DNA from: an uncultured Bacteroidales bacterium
GTDB taxonomy: Bacteria > Bacteroidota > Bacteroidia > Bacteroidales > CAIXZF01
NCBI GenBank assembly: GCA_903923925.1
Contig: CAIXZF010000063.1
Coordinates: 1 to 64,000 of the forward strand
Reading direction: 5' to 3'
DNA length: 64,000 nt
A program made the position numbers and the translations under genes. The notes beneath the pieces were generated by a model. The model was not told the origin of the DNA. It saw only the letters and a program-made list of their open reading frames with translations, and ran no database searches. Shown here piece after piece: positions 7,758 through 17,533 of the stretch. Numbering within the stretch: position 1 is the stretch's first letter; every line of letters begins with the position of its first letter.

Positions 7758-9839
7758 ATGCCATTAAGAAAACTTAGAAACATCGGTATTGCAGCACATA
7801 TTGATGCCGGTAAAACAACTGTAACTGAAAGAATTTTATTTTTCACTGGTACTAACCGTAAAATCGGTGAAGTTCATGATGGACAGGCCACTATGGATTT
7901 TATGAAACAGGAGCAGGAAAGAGGTATTACAATTGCTTCGGCTGCTATTTCCTGCACCTGGAAAGATTCTCAGATAAATATTATTGACACACCAGGACAC
8001 GTTGACTTTACTATTGAAGTAGAGCGTTCACTGAGGGTTATCGATGGTATGGTTGCATTATTCTGTGCAGTAGGTGGTGTTGAGCCTCAAAGCGAAACTG
8101 TTTGGAATCAGGCATACCGCTACAAAGTACCACGCATCGCCTTTGTGAACAAGATGGATCGTACAGGTGCTGATTTTCAGGATGTTGTAGCACAAATGGA
8201 TGAAAATCTTGATGCCAATGCTGTTCCATTTCAACTGCCTATCGGTTCAGAAGAAGATTTCGAAGGGATTATCGATCTTATTGAAAATAAAGCATATACA
8301 TTTGAAGGCACTCAGAGTATCGAAATGCCTATTCCTGCTGATTATGTTGAACAAACAATTACAGCCAGGGCTTATTTAATGGAAAAAATAGCTGAAGTTG
8401 ATGATGCTGTTATGGAATTATTCCTTGAGGATAAAGAAGTTAGCAAAGAAATGCTTAAAAATGCAGCAAGGAATGCAACACTTAAACTGATGATTACTCC
8501 GGTTTTCTGTGGAGCAGCTTATAAAAACAAAGGAGTTCAACTTTTACTGGATGCAGTTATTGACTATCTGCCTTCACCACTTGATATTGGTGCAGTTGTT
8601 GGTCAGGATATTGATGATCCGGAAAAGTCACATTCACGTGCTCCATCGGATAAACAACCCTTTGCAGCCCTGGCATTCAAACTTATACACGATCCTTTCG
8701 TAGGCCAGCAAACCTTTATCAGAATTTATTCAGGTAAGATTACTAGTGGAATGGCTCTGGCGAATACAACCAGAGATAAATCTGAACGTGCAGGACGAAT
8801 CCTGAGAATTAGTGCAAAAGACAGAGAAGATATCCAGGAAGCTGGTGCCGGCGATATTGTTGCACTCATTGGTATGAAGTTCACCAAGACCGGTGACACA
8901 CTATGCGATGCATTACATCCAATCCTTTTGGAGAATATTAATATTCCACCTTCTGTTATTGAACTTAAGGTTTCTCCTCAGACCAGAAAAGATCAGGAAA
9001 AACTCGGAGAAGCCTTACATAAACTTACCAACGAAGATCCTTCGTTTGGTGTACGTTTTGATGATGAAACAGAGGAGACGATTATTTCCGGAATGGGAGA
9101 ACTCCATTTGGAAATTATGATTGACCGCTTAAAACACGAGTTTAACCTTGAAGTTGTTGTTGGCGAACCAGCTGTTGCTTATAGAGAAACAATCACGAGC
9201 GAAACTGTAAGCGACTACAAACACTCTAAACAAACAGGTGGTAAAGGTCAGTTTGCACATACTATTATCAGGCTTGAACCTAATGAAGATAATGGTTATG
9301 AATTTGTTGAGAGAATTAAAGGTGGTGCAATTCCGTTAGAGTATATTCCATCTGTTGATAAGGGTATAAAGAAAACTATGGAAAGAGGTATTCTGGCAGG
9401 GTTCCCGGTTGTTGATGTTAAAGCGGTTCTTCTTGATGGTCGCTACCATCCGGTAGATTCTTCTGATTTGGCATTCCAGACCTGTGCTTCTATCTGTTTC
9501 AGGCAGGGATTTATGAAGGCAAATCCAATCCTTCTGGAACCTGTAATGAAAATTGAAGTAAATACACCAGACGACTATATTGGAGATATTGTTGGTAATC
9601 TGAACAAACGTCGTGGCAGAATAGAATCTATGCGCAGACATCGTAAGGGTTCACAAAAACTCGTTGGTTTTGTTCCGCTTAGCGAAATGTTCGGATATGC
9701 AACAACCTTACGCAACCTTTCGAGCGGGCGTGCAAATTACTCAATGGATTTCTTCAAATACCTGCCTGTTACAAAAGCAATTCAGGAAGAAGTTTTGAAA
9801 AAAATTGCCGATAAGAAAAAAGAAGAAGCAGGTAAATAA
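7758..9839 (+). CDS. fusA: Translation elongation factor G (stand-alone copy)
   Basis: EF-G catalyses GTP-dependent translocation of tRNA and mRNA on the ribosome and, with RRF, recycling. The 693-residue length is normal. The G-domain motifs AHIDAGKTT (about residues 14-22), DTPGHVDFT and NKMDRTG are intact. Domains II to V follow, including GGKGQFAH and [20 protein letters not shown]. The gene is not in a str operon (no rpsL, rpsG or tuf nearby), so it may be a second EF-G paralogue; Bacteroidota often carry two. Nothing visible suggests loss of GTPase function. It ends at a clear terminator. Confidence 0.95.
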   Translation: MPLRKLRNIGIAAHIDAGKTTVTERILFFTGTNRKIGEVHDGQATMDFMKQEQERGITIASAAISCTWKDSQINIIDTPGHVDFTIEVERSLRVIDGMVALFCAVGGVEPQSETVWNQAYRYKVPRIAFVNKMDRTGADFQDVVAQMDENLDANAVPFQLPIGSEEDFEGIIDLIENKAYTFEGTQSIEMPIPADYVEQTITARAYLMEKIAEVDDAVMELFLEDKEVSKEMLKNAARNATLKLMITPVFCGAAYKNKGVQLLLDAVIDYLPSPLDIGAVVGQDIDDPEKSHSRAPSDKQPFAALAFKLIHDPFVGQQTFIRIYSGKITSGMALANTTRDKSERAGRILRISAKDREDIQEAGAGDIVALIGMKFTKTGDTLCDALHPILLENINIPPSVIELKVSPQTRKDQEKLGEALHKLTNEDPSFGVRFDDETEETIISGMGELHLEIMIDRLKHEFNLEVVVGEPAVAYRETITSETVSDYKHSKQTGGKGQFAHTIIRLEPNEDNGYEFVERIKGGAIPLEYIPSVDKGIKKTMERGILAGFPVVDVKAVLLDGRYHPVDSSDLAFQTCASICFRQGFMKANPILLEPVMKIEVNTPDDYIGDIVGNLNKRRGRIESMRRHRKGSQKLVGFVPLSEMFGYATTLRNLSSGRANYSMDFFKYLPVTKAIQEEVLKKIADKKKEEAGK

Positions 9840-9895
9840 TTGCTTGCATTAATTCCATAAGGGACTACACTCTTATGATTTTCGATTCCATATTT

Positions 9896-9940
9896 AAGTA
9901 CCGTGAACTTGTATTTCCAGCAATTCACGGTACTTTTGCT
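9896..9940 (+). terminator. Terminator of the EF-G gene
   Basis: AAGTACCGTGAA (9896-9907) and TTCACGGTACTT (9924-9935) form a perfect 12-bp stem with a 16-nt loop, followed by a short T-rich tail. Confidence 0.85.
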
Positions 9941-9972
9941 TATAAATACTTTTATCCATTAAATCTCTGATT

Positions 9973-11697
9973 ATGAAGACCAATATTCTTGTGCTATTTA
10001 TTACACTACTCGTATTCAATAATTTACCTTCATATTCCTGCACAAACATTATTGTTACAAAAGGAGCAAGTTCCAGTGGATCAAGCATGATATCCTATGC
10101 AGCTGATTCGCATACAAGGTATGGGAGTCTGTTCTTTTACCCGGCAGCTGATTATCCCGCAGGATCAATGCTGGACATAATTCATTATGAAAACGGGAAA
10201 CTTCTTGGCAAAATCCCGGAAATCGCTCATACTTATTCTGTTGTGGGATTCATGAATGAACATCAGGTTGCAATTGGAGAAACTACTTTCGGAGGATTAG
10301 ATTCACTTGCCTCACAGCCGGGAGCTATACTCGATTATGGTTCGTTGATGAAAATTGCACTGCAAAGATCCGTCACTGCAAGAGATATGATTAAAATTAT
10401 TTCCCAGCTTGTAAATGAATATGGATATGCATCCGGGGGGGAATCATTTTCCATAAGCGATAAAAATGAGGCATGGATAATGGAAGTCATTGGAAAGGGA
10501 AAATATGAAAAGGGAGCTGTTTGGGTTGCTCTTCAGATTCCGGACGGATATATTTCAGGGCATGCAAACCAGGCAAGAATTCAAACATTTACCTTCCAGA
10601 AACAAAATAACTGGTTTGACTTGAAACAAAACTGTTTCCATTCTCCGGATGTTATCTCTTTTGCAAAAGCACACGGTTTTTATAAAGGCATTGATCTTGA
10701 TTTCAGCTTTTCAGATGTGTACAATCCAATAAATTTTGGAGGCGCCAGGTTTTGTGATGCACGCATTTGGTCTGTTTTCAGAAAAACAAATACTGAAATA
10801 CGCGAGAATGCTTTCTATACTGATTATGCGGAAGGAAAAATCTATCGTTCATCGATGTTGAATGGTAAGCCTAACGCAAACAACTTTGCCACAAACCGTT
10901 TACCACTATGGATAAAACCAGACAGCAAGATCGATTTAAAAGATGTGATGGCTTTTATGCGCGATCATTATGAAGATACTCCTCTCGATATGCGAAAGGA
11001 TTTTGGTGCTGGTCCGTTCGGACTTCCATATCGCTGGCGCCCGATGGAATTCAAAGTTGATAGTACAGAATATCTGAACGAACGTGCAATAGCAACTCAG
11101 CAAACAGGTTATGTATTTGTAGCTCAATCGCGAAGTACACTCCCCGACCCCATCGGCGGAATTTTCTGGTTTGGCGTTGATGACGCAGATGGTTGTGTTT
11201 TTGCTCCAATGTATTGTGGCATTACAGAGGTACCGGAATCCTATAAAACGGGCAATGGAACTATGATTCAATGGTCTGATAATTCGGCATATTGGACATT
11301 CAGCCTGGTGAATAACTGGGCTTACACCAGGTATAATCTCATTCATCCTGAAATAGAACTCTATCAGCAAGAACTCGAAAACAAATTCATTAAAGAAAGT
11401 GTTAGTACGGATAAGAAAGCTTTAGAAATATATAACAGTAATAAAGCGGAAGGCTTAAACTTTATTACTCAATTCTCAGTAAACACAGGAAACCAGCTTG
11501 TTAGTGACTGGATGCAATTCTTTCGTTATTTGTTTATGAAATATGTTGATGGGAATATGAAGAAAACTGCAGACAGAAAATTACTAGATAACGGAAATGG
11601 AAAGGGAATTCCTCCAAAACCAGGGCATCCGGGTTATGGTAAAAATTGGGAACGAAAAATAGTAGAAAACACCGGGACAAGGTTTATTGTTCGTTAG
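9973..11697 (+). CDS. Secreted C69-family dipeptidase
   Basis: The 574-residue protein has a signal peptide ending near SYS, directly followed by Cys-Thr-Asn-Ile-Ile-Val. That Cys is the expected N-terminal nucleophile of C69 (PepD-like, Ntn-hydrolase fold) dipeptidases. Further family marks are MISYAADSHTRYG, VGFMNEHQVAIGETTFGG, the SGGESFSISDKNEAWIMEVIG strand pair and GHANQARI. Family members release amino acids from dipeptides; here export to periplasm or surface implies use of external peptides. It is followed 24 bases later by the isocitrate dehydrogenase gene, so the two may be co-transcribed, with no obvious functional link. Confidence 0.88.
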   Translation: MKTNILVLFITLLVFNNLPSYSCTNIIVTKGASSSGSSMISYAADSHTRYGSLFFYPAADYPAGSMLDIIHYENGKLLGKIPEIAHTYSVVGFMNEHQVAIGETTFGGLDSLASQPGAILDYGSLMKIALQRSVTARDMIKIISQLVNEYGYASGGESFSISDKNEAWIMEVIGKGKYEKGAVWVALQIPDGYISGHANQARIQTFTFQKQNNWFDLKQNCFHSPDVISFAKAHGFYKGIDLDFSFSDVYNPINFGGARFCDARIWSVFRKTNTEIRENAFYTDYAEGKIYRSSMLNGKPNANNFATNRLPLWIKPDSKIDLKDVMAFMRDHYEDTPLDMRKDFGAGPFGLPYRWRPMEFKVDSTEYLNERAIATQQTGYVFVAQSRSTLPDPIGGIFWFGVDDADGCVFAPMYCGITEVPESYKTGNGTMIQWSDNSAYWTFSLVNNWAYTRYNLIHPEIELYQQELENKFIKESVSTDKKALEIYNSNKAEGLNFITQFSVNTGNQLVSDWMQFFRYLFMKYVDGNMKKTADRKLLDNGNGKGIPPKPGHPGYGKNWERKIVENTGTRFIVR

Positions 11698-11721
11698 AAA
11701 TAATTTAAAAAACTGATTAGA

Positions 11722-13194
11722 ATGTTGACAAAAACAAAAGTAACAGTTGCTAATGGCGATGGAATTGGTCCTGAAATCATGGCTGCTGTAATAAATATTC
11801 TTGAAAATGCAGGTGCAAATATTGAATACGAATTTATTGATATTGGAGAAAAGGTCTATAAGGAAGGGTTTACATCTGGTATCCGGCCTGAAGCCTGGGA
11901 TTCAATCCGGCAAAACGGCGTTTTTCTTAAAGCGCCTATAACAACACCACAGGGTGGTGGATATAAAAGTCTTAATGTAACCATTCGCAAGGCTCTCGGA
12001 CTTTTCGCCAATGTAAGGCCATCTAAGGCAATGGCGCCTTTCATCAAAACACATTACCCTAACCTGGATGTTGTTATAGTCCGCGAGAATGAAGAAGATC
12101 TTTACGCAGGAATAGAATACAGGCAGACCAACGATGTAGTGCAGGGGCTAAAACTAATAAGTTACCCCGGTTCCGACAGGATTATCCGTTATGCTTTTGA
12201 ATATTGTCGCAGCAATGGCCGTAAAAAGCTCACTTGTATGGCCAAGGATAACATCATGAAGATAACAGATGGTTTATTTACTTCACTATTCAAGGAAATT
12301 GGCAAGGAATATCCAGATATTGACCAAGATATTAAAATTATCGACATTGGCGCGGCACTTCTTGCTGAACGTCCGGAAGTGTTTGATGTAGTAGTGACTC
12401 AGAATCTTTATGGAGACATAATTTCAGATATTGTTGCCCAGGTAAGTGGTTCAGTCGGCTTAGGTGGTTCGGCAAATATTGGCCCTACAGTTTCCATGTT
12501 TGAAGCTATTCATGGTTCTGCGCCAGATATTGCAGGAAGAAATCTTGCAAATCCTTCCGGGCTTTTAAATGGGGCAATAATGATGCTGGTGCATATTGGT
12601 CAGCACAAAATTGCTGAAAAAATCATGAATGCATGGCTCAAAACAATTGAAGAAGGTATCCATACCGGAGATATTTTTGTTGAAGGTAAAAGTAAGCAGA
12701 GAGTGGGCACTCAAGAATTTGCCTCAGCTATTATTGAAAGACTTGGACAGAAACCTGAACATTTTGCAACTGTTGAATATGCCGAAGGGGGCAAGCCAAT
12801 TGTAATTGCTGAATATATCAGCAAGCCAGCAGTTAAAACCCTAATGGGTGTGGATGTTTTTGTTGACTGGAAAGGGAAAGATCCTGATGAACTTGCTTCT
12901 AAGTTAATACAAACAGCATCAGGAATCCTGAAATTAAAAATTATTACCAATAGAGGTGCTAAAGTTTATCCCGGAAATATGGAAGAAACTTTCTGCAGCG
13001 ATCATTGGCGATGTCGTTTTGTAGCACAAGATGCTAATGTTGATTACGAGACTCTGCACTACCGGCCAGTTTCCTACACTTCTGTTATGGCACTTATGTC
13101 GATCCTGCACGACCGGGGAATTGACATCATAAAAACGGAGAACCTCTACTATTTTGATGGTGAAAGAGGTTTTACTCTCGGGCAAGGAGAGTAA
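11722..13194 (+). CDS. icd: Isocitrate dehydrogenase, long (Thermus/Rickettsia-like) form
   Basis: This enzyme oxidatively decarboxylates isocitrate to 2-oxoglutarate. The 490-residue protein has the beta-decarboxylating dehydrogenase core: ANGDGIGPEI at the N-terminus, the Arg-rich substrate site (NVTIRKALGLFANVRP), VRENEEDLYAGIEY, DNIMKITDG, QNLYGDIISDIVAQVSGSVG and HGSAPDIAG. About 150 extra C-terminal residues (from about 340) are the mark of the Thermus-type homodimeric enzymes, which are usually NADP-linked. Cofactor preference cannot be settled by eye. A second, shorter family member lies at 47.3 kb. Confidence 0.9.
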   Translation: MLTKTKVTVANGDGIGPEIMAAVINILENAGANIEYEFIDIGEKVYKEGFTSGIRPEAWDSIRQNGVFLKAPITTPQGGGYKSLNVTIRKALGLFANVRPSKAMAPFIKTHYPNLDVVIVRENEEDLYAGIEYRQTNDVVQGLKLISYPGSDRIIRYAFEYCRSNGRKKLTCMAKDNIMKITDGLFTSLFKEIGKEYPDIDQDIKIIDIGAALLAERPEVFDVVVTQNLYGDIISDIVAQVSGSVGLGGSANIGPTVSMFEAIHGSAPDIAGRNLANPSGLLNGAIMMLVHIGQHKIAEKIMNAWLKTIEEGIHTGDIFVEGKSKQRVGTQEFASAIIERLGQKPEHFATVEYAEGGKPIVIAEYISKPAVKTLMGVDVFVDWKGKDPDELASKLIQTASGILKLKIITNRGAKVYPGNMEETFCSDHWRCRFVAQDANVDYETLHYRPVSYTSVMALMSILHDRGIDIIKTENLYYFDGERGFTLGQGE

Positions 13195-13224
13195 TTGGCA
13201 GAAAGCAGTCGGTAGGTAATTGGT

Positions 13225-13950
13225 TTATTTCACTATTAGCTTTTTTATCTTTATTGTATTTCCACGAATGTATTTTACCAGGTAATATCCTTTTTCGAGG
13301 TGAATGATAATATCTGAATTACCTTGAATTGTATCGAATTCACTAATAATCTTACCATGAAGATTATAAATCAGAATTCTGTTGGACGAGTTTTGTATAA
13401 ATGATACAATTCCGCTTGAAGGATATGGGGAAATCTCAAAGTCATCTTTTTCTGATTGTTGCTGAATTCCTATTGTTAAATAGCCTTTACCCTCAACAGC
13501 AACCGGAAGGGGATTTGTAGACGAGGCATTGTGGCTAATATTTATAACTCCTGCTATAATTCCAGGTCGAGAAGATGTAAATGCTACATCAACTGTTTGA
13601 TTTCCACCTGCCGGAATTGTAAAATTCGCGGGAGAGGCAGAAAAATCCGGGTTAGCGGATACAATGTTGGTTATATTCAGATCGGCTGTGCCAGTGTTTG
13701 AAACAATAAGATTCTTATGATCTGTATTGTAAAGTTCTGTACTATCAAACTGTATTAAACTGGTAGCGATACTTATAGACGGGGCAGTAAATGCAGTTGA
13801 ATCTTCCATTCTCCAGATCATCCCCTGGGAACCACACACATATTGTTTATCCGGTGTTTTGAAGAAACAGAACATTCCAGAATCTCCAAGGTAATCGGTA
13901 TTCGTAAAGGTAAGTCCGCCATTTGTACTTTTGTAAATGGAATCATTTCA
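13225..13950 (-). pseudogene. 5'-truncated T9SS cargo gene (BNR/YCF48-like repeat, ASH domain, sorting domain)
   Basis: Read leftwards from 13950, the open frame begins without a start codon (in-frame stops just upstream) as NDSIYKSTNGGLTFTNTDYL, which resembles a sortilin/BNR-type repeat. It continues through an ASH/choice-of-anchor-D Ig-like domain (IVSNTGTADLNITNI, then FTIPAGGNQTVDVAF). It ends in a T9SS type A sorting domain (ISPYPSSG, then LEKGYYLVKYI and IKKLIVK). An internal ATG at 13875 would give 216 residues without a signal peptide. The front of the gene is missing, and the break lies about 20 bases from the end of the neighbouring ATPase gene, as if that gene's arrival caused the loss. 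Confidence 0.65.
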
Positions 13951-13969
13951 TCTTTATAGAACTTTATTC

Positions 13970-15217
13970 TTAGATACTGATAGAGAATAATTTGGACATC
14001 AATAAAGCGGGAAGAAATCGAACCTTTTTATCTTTTAAATTCAAATTTTCGTTTATTAAAAATGATTTTGCAACATCAAATTCACTGTTGAAGGCATTTA
14101 ATCCTCTAAAGTGTTTTGGTCTGGCAAAATTGGTCGCTTTCACTTCTATTGACAATATTTTCAGGAAATCATTCACGATAAAATCAATTTCCAGGTTGTC
14201 ATAGGTTCTGTAGAAATTGATTTGAGTATGAGCCGGAAAACTCTTAAGAATCTCAAGCAGCACATAATTTTCAAGCAGAAAAGGATAATCTGTTCGCTGT
14301 TCAGGGGCATTCAAATTCCTTGCAATTAAATTCCTCAGGCCAGTATCCAGAAAATAGATCTTTTTCATTTTTGTAAGATTTCTTCTTCCACTACCTCCAA
14401 TTGGTTCAATTAACTTTACGATATACATCTGTTCCAGTAACAATAAATATTCATCACATTTTTTGTTAATAAGACCAGATGTACGACTTAACTCATTGAC
14501 ATTTAATAAATTTGAATTTTGAAGACTTAACAAGCGAAGCATCTTATTAAACCCAGCTACATCTTCATTCCTTACATAACTTCTGACATCACGAACGAGA
14601 TAGGTTTGGAAAATATCATTAAGAAGATTAATTTTCTCTTCACCTGAACTGGTTAAAGCCAGTCTGGGAAAACCACCATAGATAATGAAGTTTTTTAAAT
14701 GTGCAAAAAGCGTTTTATCAATTGCTGCATATTCAATATCAGGGTTATATAATCCATATTTATAAAAAGAATCTTCATCACAGAAGTTGAGATATTCTGA
14801 AAAAGACAATGAAAAGACTTCCACAATCCGGACTCTGCCAGCAAGGGATTCTTCAACTTTTTGTCTTATATCAAGACTTGAACTTCCAGAACAAAGAATT
14901 TTAAAATCCGGAAAATGATCAGTTATCAACTTTATCATCAAGGAGATATTGGGTATGAACTGAAATTCATCCAACAATAAAACACCTTTTTCTGGTAGTA
15001 AAAAAACAGAATTCATCCATGATTTTACTGAACTGAATGATTGGAATAACTCAGCATTTTCAGGATCCTGGCCATTCAGAAATTGTGTTTGTGTGTCGAA
15101 CTCATGCATCCGCATAAGCGTAGATTTACCAACTTGTCTTGCGCCTATCAATACAACAACAGGAACTAATTTAAAAGCGCTAATAATTTGTTCTTGATAA
15201 AATGGGCGAGGAATCAT
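13970..15217 (-). CDS. AAA ATPase with C-terminal DUF4143 domain
   Basis: Starting at the ATG at 15217 (MIPRPFYQEQIISAF), the protein has 415 residues; the extension to 15277 would need a TTG inside a palindromic region. Walker A is VVVLIGARQVGKSTL, Walker B is GVLLLDEFQFI and sensor I is ILCSGSSSLDIRQK. Then come the AAA_14 segment with SFSEYLNF, and a DUF4143 domain with the nuclease-like core FLLENYVLLEILKSF and IDFIVNDFLKILSIEVKA. These ATPases are abundant, variably present genes of unknown role in Bacteroidota. A second one lies at 53.3 kb. Confidence 0.85.
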   Translation of the reverse strand: MIPRPFYQEQIISAFKLVPVVVLIGARQVGKSTLMRMHEFDTQTQFLNGQDPENAELFQSFSSVKSWMNSVFLLPEKGVLLLDEFQFIPNISLMIKLITDHFPDFKILCSGSSSLDIRQKVEESLAGRVRIVEVFSLSFSEYLNFCDEDSFYKYGLYNPDIEYAAIDKTLFAHLKNFIIYGGFPRLALTSSGEEKINLLNDIFQTYLVRDVRSYVRNEDVAGFNKMLRLLSLQNSNLLNVNELSRTSGLINKKCDEYLLLLEQMYIVKLIEPIGGSGRRNLTKMKKIYFLDTGLRNLIARNLNAPEQRTDYPFLLENYVLLEILKSFPAHTQINFYRTYDNLEIDFIVNDFLKILSIEVKATNFARPKHFRGLNAFNSEFDVAKSFLINENLNLKDKKVRFLPALLMSKLFSISI

Positions 15218-15222
15218 AATAA

Positions 15223-15290
15223 CCCGTAAATTTATACATATTTGTACAAATTTACGCGTAATTTTACTTAAAATCAAATATTTTTACGGG
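15223..15290. promoter_or_regulatory. Nested palindromes upstream of the DUF4143 ATPase
   Basis: CCCGTAAA (15223-15230) and TTTACGGG (15283-15290) bracket the segment. Inside, CGTAAATTT (15225-15233) and AAATTTACG (15248-15256) form a perfect 9-bp inverted repeat, and a further CGTAATTTTAC follows at 15255-15266. The array covers the bases just upstream of the ATG, where an autoregulatory operator would be expected. Confidence 0.4.
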
Positions 15291-15351
15291 ATAATTTAAA
15301 GAATTATACATTTCTACCAGATGCAGAAACATATCATTTTTTAATTTATGT

Positions 15352-15761
15352 TCAATATTTTAGAAGAATAACATAAACCCCTATTATTCTGAGTGATTTG
15401 CCATTCTCAAGACTTATTTTTGTATTAATTTTTGTTGATGATCTTTCAGTTAGAGTTCGCATCCTATTTGATTTATTATAAATAGACATGCCCCAGGCTT
15501 CCCAGCGTGACAATGATAGGTGCCTACCATCATGGAACACCTTTAATTACTATACATGATAAACTGGTTCTTCGAGTTGAAAATGAGCTTTTTACAAATT
15601 GAATCAGATGGTATTTTTAATTCTGCTACAGAAATACTATCCGGATAAAAGATACCAAAACAGCTTTTTTGTGCTGAAGCCGCAAAACCAAATGTTAAGC
15701 TTATTATAAGCAGAAGTATTATGGTTTTCTTTGATTTTATAATTGGTATATTCCTATACAA
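15352..15761 (-). pseudogene. Small signal-peptide ORF with a degraded continuation, unrecognised
   Basis: From a TTG at 15761 a 72-residue frame carries a clear signal-peptide core (KKTIILLLIISLTFGFAASA then QKSCFGIF) and stops after FIMYSN. A second frame (15352-15540, GTG start, 62 residues) follows after 2 bases, ending SLRIIGVYVILLKY, which faintly recalls the last strand of a sorting domain. No ATG fits either frame. I think this is one decayed secreted-protein gene, but it could be a short real protein. I do not recognise it. Confidence 0.3.
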
Positions 15762-15970
15762 AGGGATTCATTTTTATCTGCATAGTACAATTTCTCTCAA
15801 ACAAAATTATTGTTTATTCTGTACAGAAATCATCATCAAATCTAAAATTTTTCAATGTTCGTATTAAGAAATAAATAGAAACAATTGTTTTAATTTCATC
15901 AAACCTTATCCTTTTGGTCAGGTCAGGATAATAAAATTTCAAGAATCAAGGTCTGAAAGACCTGAAAATG

Positions 15971-15998
15971 AATAACCCCAGGTGAAGCCGGGGGTTAT
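15971..15998 (-). terminator. Hairpin after the DUF2249 gene (operon end)
   Basis: AATAACCCC (15971-15979) pairs with GGGGTTAT (15991-15998), 20 bases past the stop of the leftward operon. The T-run is weak. A second small hairpin (AGGTCT/AGACCT, 15949-15963) follows. The rest of 15762-16018 shows nothing else. Confidence 0.65.
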
Positions 15999-16018
15999 CT
16001 GGTGTTCTAAATCAAACG

Positions 16019-16285
16019 CTACTTCACAAAATAGCTTACAAACAAGCCATCGACTTCTCTTGTGAAAACTTCGAGTCCAGCATCTTTTACTTTTACAATG
16101 AGAGGTTCAGGCAAAAATGGTGTTGTAAACTCCATTACTTCTCCAGCTTTCAGGCTTCCAATTAATCCAAGTACTTCTCCAACCGGATGGCCACCAGCAG
16201 CCAGGGTTGGCCTGGCATCGAAACGGATTTTAATTCTATCTGTCTGCTCCCAGATGGTCAGATTACTTTTTTCAGTTATATTCAT
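16019..16285 (-). CDS. DUF2249 domain protein
   Basis: The 88-residue protein has the DUF2249 (TusA-like fold) features: a strand RIKIRFDARPTLAAGGHPVGEVL, a helix and MEFTTPFLPEPLIVKVK near the middle. DUF2249 domains often accompany hemerythrin and DUF438 proteins in anaerobes and are thought to act in redox or NO handling, but the biochemical role is not established. It is the last gene of a three-gene leftward operon, 3 bases after the DUF438 stop. Confidence 0.8.
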   Translation of the reverse strand: MNITEKSNLTIWEQTDRIKIRFDARPTLAAGGHPVGEVLGLIGSLKAGEVMEFTTPFLPEPLIVKVKDAGLEVFTREVDGLFVSYFVK

Positions 16286-16288
16286 TGA

Positions 16289-17521
16289 TTAATCATTTTT
16301 AGAATAAGATAATAATCGTTGTTCTCCTTCCAAAGCACGAAGGTGTGTAAGGTCCTGGGAATATTCAAGTGTTCCCATATAATTTCCTGCTTTGTCGCGT
16401 AAAGCAAAATACTCTATGTAGATAAAAGTGCCATGCATATTTATCCAGAAGGGAGCTCTGCTTTCTTTACCACTTTTAAAATCATCAAGAATTTTCTCTA
16501 CCACATCAACACTTGAGGGAGGATGACACATTCTGACGTCACGACCGATAATAGCCCGGCTTCTTGGAAAAATCCGATGTTCTCCCATGGAGAAGAAACG
16601 TACTTTATCATCTTTATCGACGAAAGTTACATCAATTGGCATTGTATTAAGGATGATTTCCAGTTCTTCAAGGTTGAAATTTCCGCTAGGGAACTGGATT
16701 AATCCAGGAGCAGATGTGAGTTGCTCATTATCAATCCCTTCTGGATTCCAATCAATTTGAGGATCGTAAAGGCAATATCCAAACTCCATTGTCTGAGTAT
16801 AGATATTGTACCAATCCGAATCCGAAAGTTTATCCATTGTCATTGGGAACATGATTTCCTCTTCCTTCAGAGTCATATCGCTGATGGCTTTCATGGCCGG
16901 TAAAAGTGTGTTCTCAATTATTTCAGGTAAGGCAGCTATTGCAGGAAGCACATCTGATGCCAAAGATGCTATTGCAGATTTAAGCAAAACACGGGTTTCA
17001 TCATGTTTGCCCCACATTACTTTAGGCGGGCCGGTAATTCCATAACTTTCTAGGTAAGGGAACAGAAGATATTCTTTACGTTTATAATGTTTATCAACAT
17101 CCATAAGGCTGTTAAACATTGCACGCATTTGCATCAGATAAGGAACAAGCTGATCATCAGTAAGTTTAATTGCCTGAGGAAAAAGCAGTTCAATATTATT
17201 AATTACGTTAAGCAATTCCCTGTTCTCCATTAGAAATGTATCAACAGGATGCCCTTGCGGAATTTGTTTAGCCCCTGAGTGATCGATAATTCCATCGAGC
17301 GCCATAGTATGAATGTCGCAGAATTTAAGTACTTCTTCTGCAGGCAAACCTTCATCTATTAATTCCTGTTCAACCTCCACAACTTCATCGTATGGAATTT
17401 CTTTAAGCAGAGAAACTAATCGGGTTCTAACCATATCTGGTGCTTCACCCTTGTGTAACTGCAGTATCATATGCTTAAGTAATTCCCTGCGCTTCTGTGA
17501 ATTGTTAATGAGTTCGCTCAT
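16289..17521 (-). CDS. DUF438-hemerythrin-PAS protein
   Basis: The 410-residue protein reads in order as a DUF438 helical domain (about residues 8-85, LHKGEAPDMVRTRL and EVEQELIDEGLPAEEVLKFC), a hemerythrin-like HHE four-helix domain (about 90-235, with HPVDTFLMENREL, DKHYKRKEYLLFPYLE, GKHDETR and KEEEIMFPM), and a PAS domain (about 285-400, MPIDVTFVDKDDKVRFFSMG, GRDVRMCHPPSSV). Hemerythrin domains bind a diiron site for O2 or NO sensing or storage. Its place in an operon with a cupin and DUF2249 protein, next to the hydrogenase sensors, suggests oxygen/NO or redox sensing. No kinase or DNA-binding domain is attached. Confidence 0.88.
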   Translation of the reverse strand: MSELINNSQKRRELLKHMILQLHKGEAPDMVRTRLVSLLKEIPYDEVVEVEQELIDEGLPAEEVLKFCDIHTMALDGIIDHSGAKQIPQGHPVDTFLMENRELLNVINNIELLFPQAIKLTDDQLVPYLMQMRAMFNSLMDVDKHYKRKEYLLFPYLESYGITGPPKVMWGKHDETRVLLKSAIASLASDVLPAIAALPEIIENTLLPAMKAISDMTLKEEEIMFPMTMDKLSDSDWYNIYTQTMEFGYCLYDPQIDWNPEGIDNEQLTSAPGLIQFPSGNFNLEELEIILNTMPIDVTFVDKDDKVRFFSMGEHRIFPRSRAIIGRDVRMCHPPSSVDVVEKILDDFKSGKESRAPFWINMHGTFIYIEYFALRDKAGNYMGTLEYSQDLTHLRALEGEQRLLSYSKND

Positions 17522-17533
17522 TTTTTTACGATT

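Noticed and set aside
7758-9839. EF-G as an inactive, GTPase-deficient EF-G2 paralogue
   Set aside because: All visible G motifs are intact; only its position outside a str operon suggests a second copy.
13970-15277. Start of the DUF4143 ATPase at 15277
   Set aside because: That start is a TTG inside a palindromic array; the ATG at 15217 begins the family's normal N-terminus.
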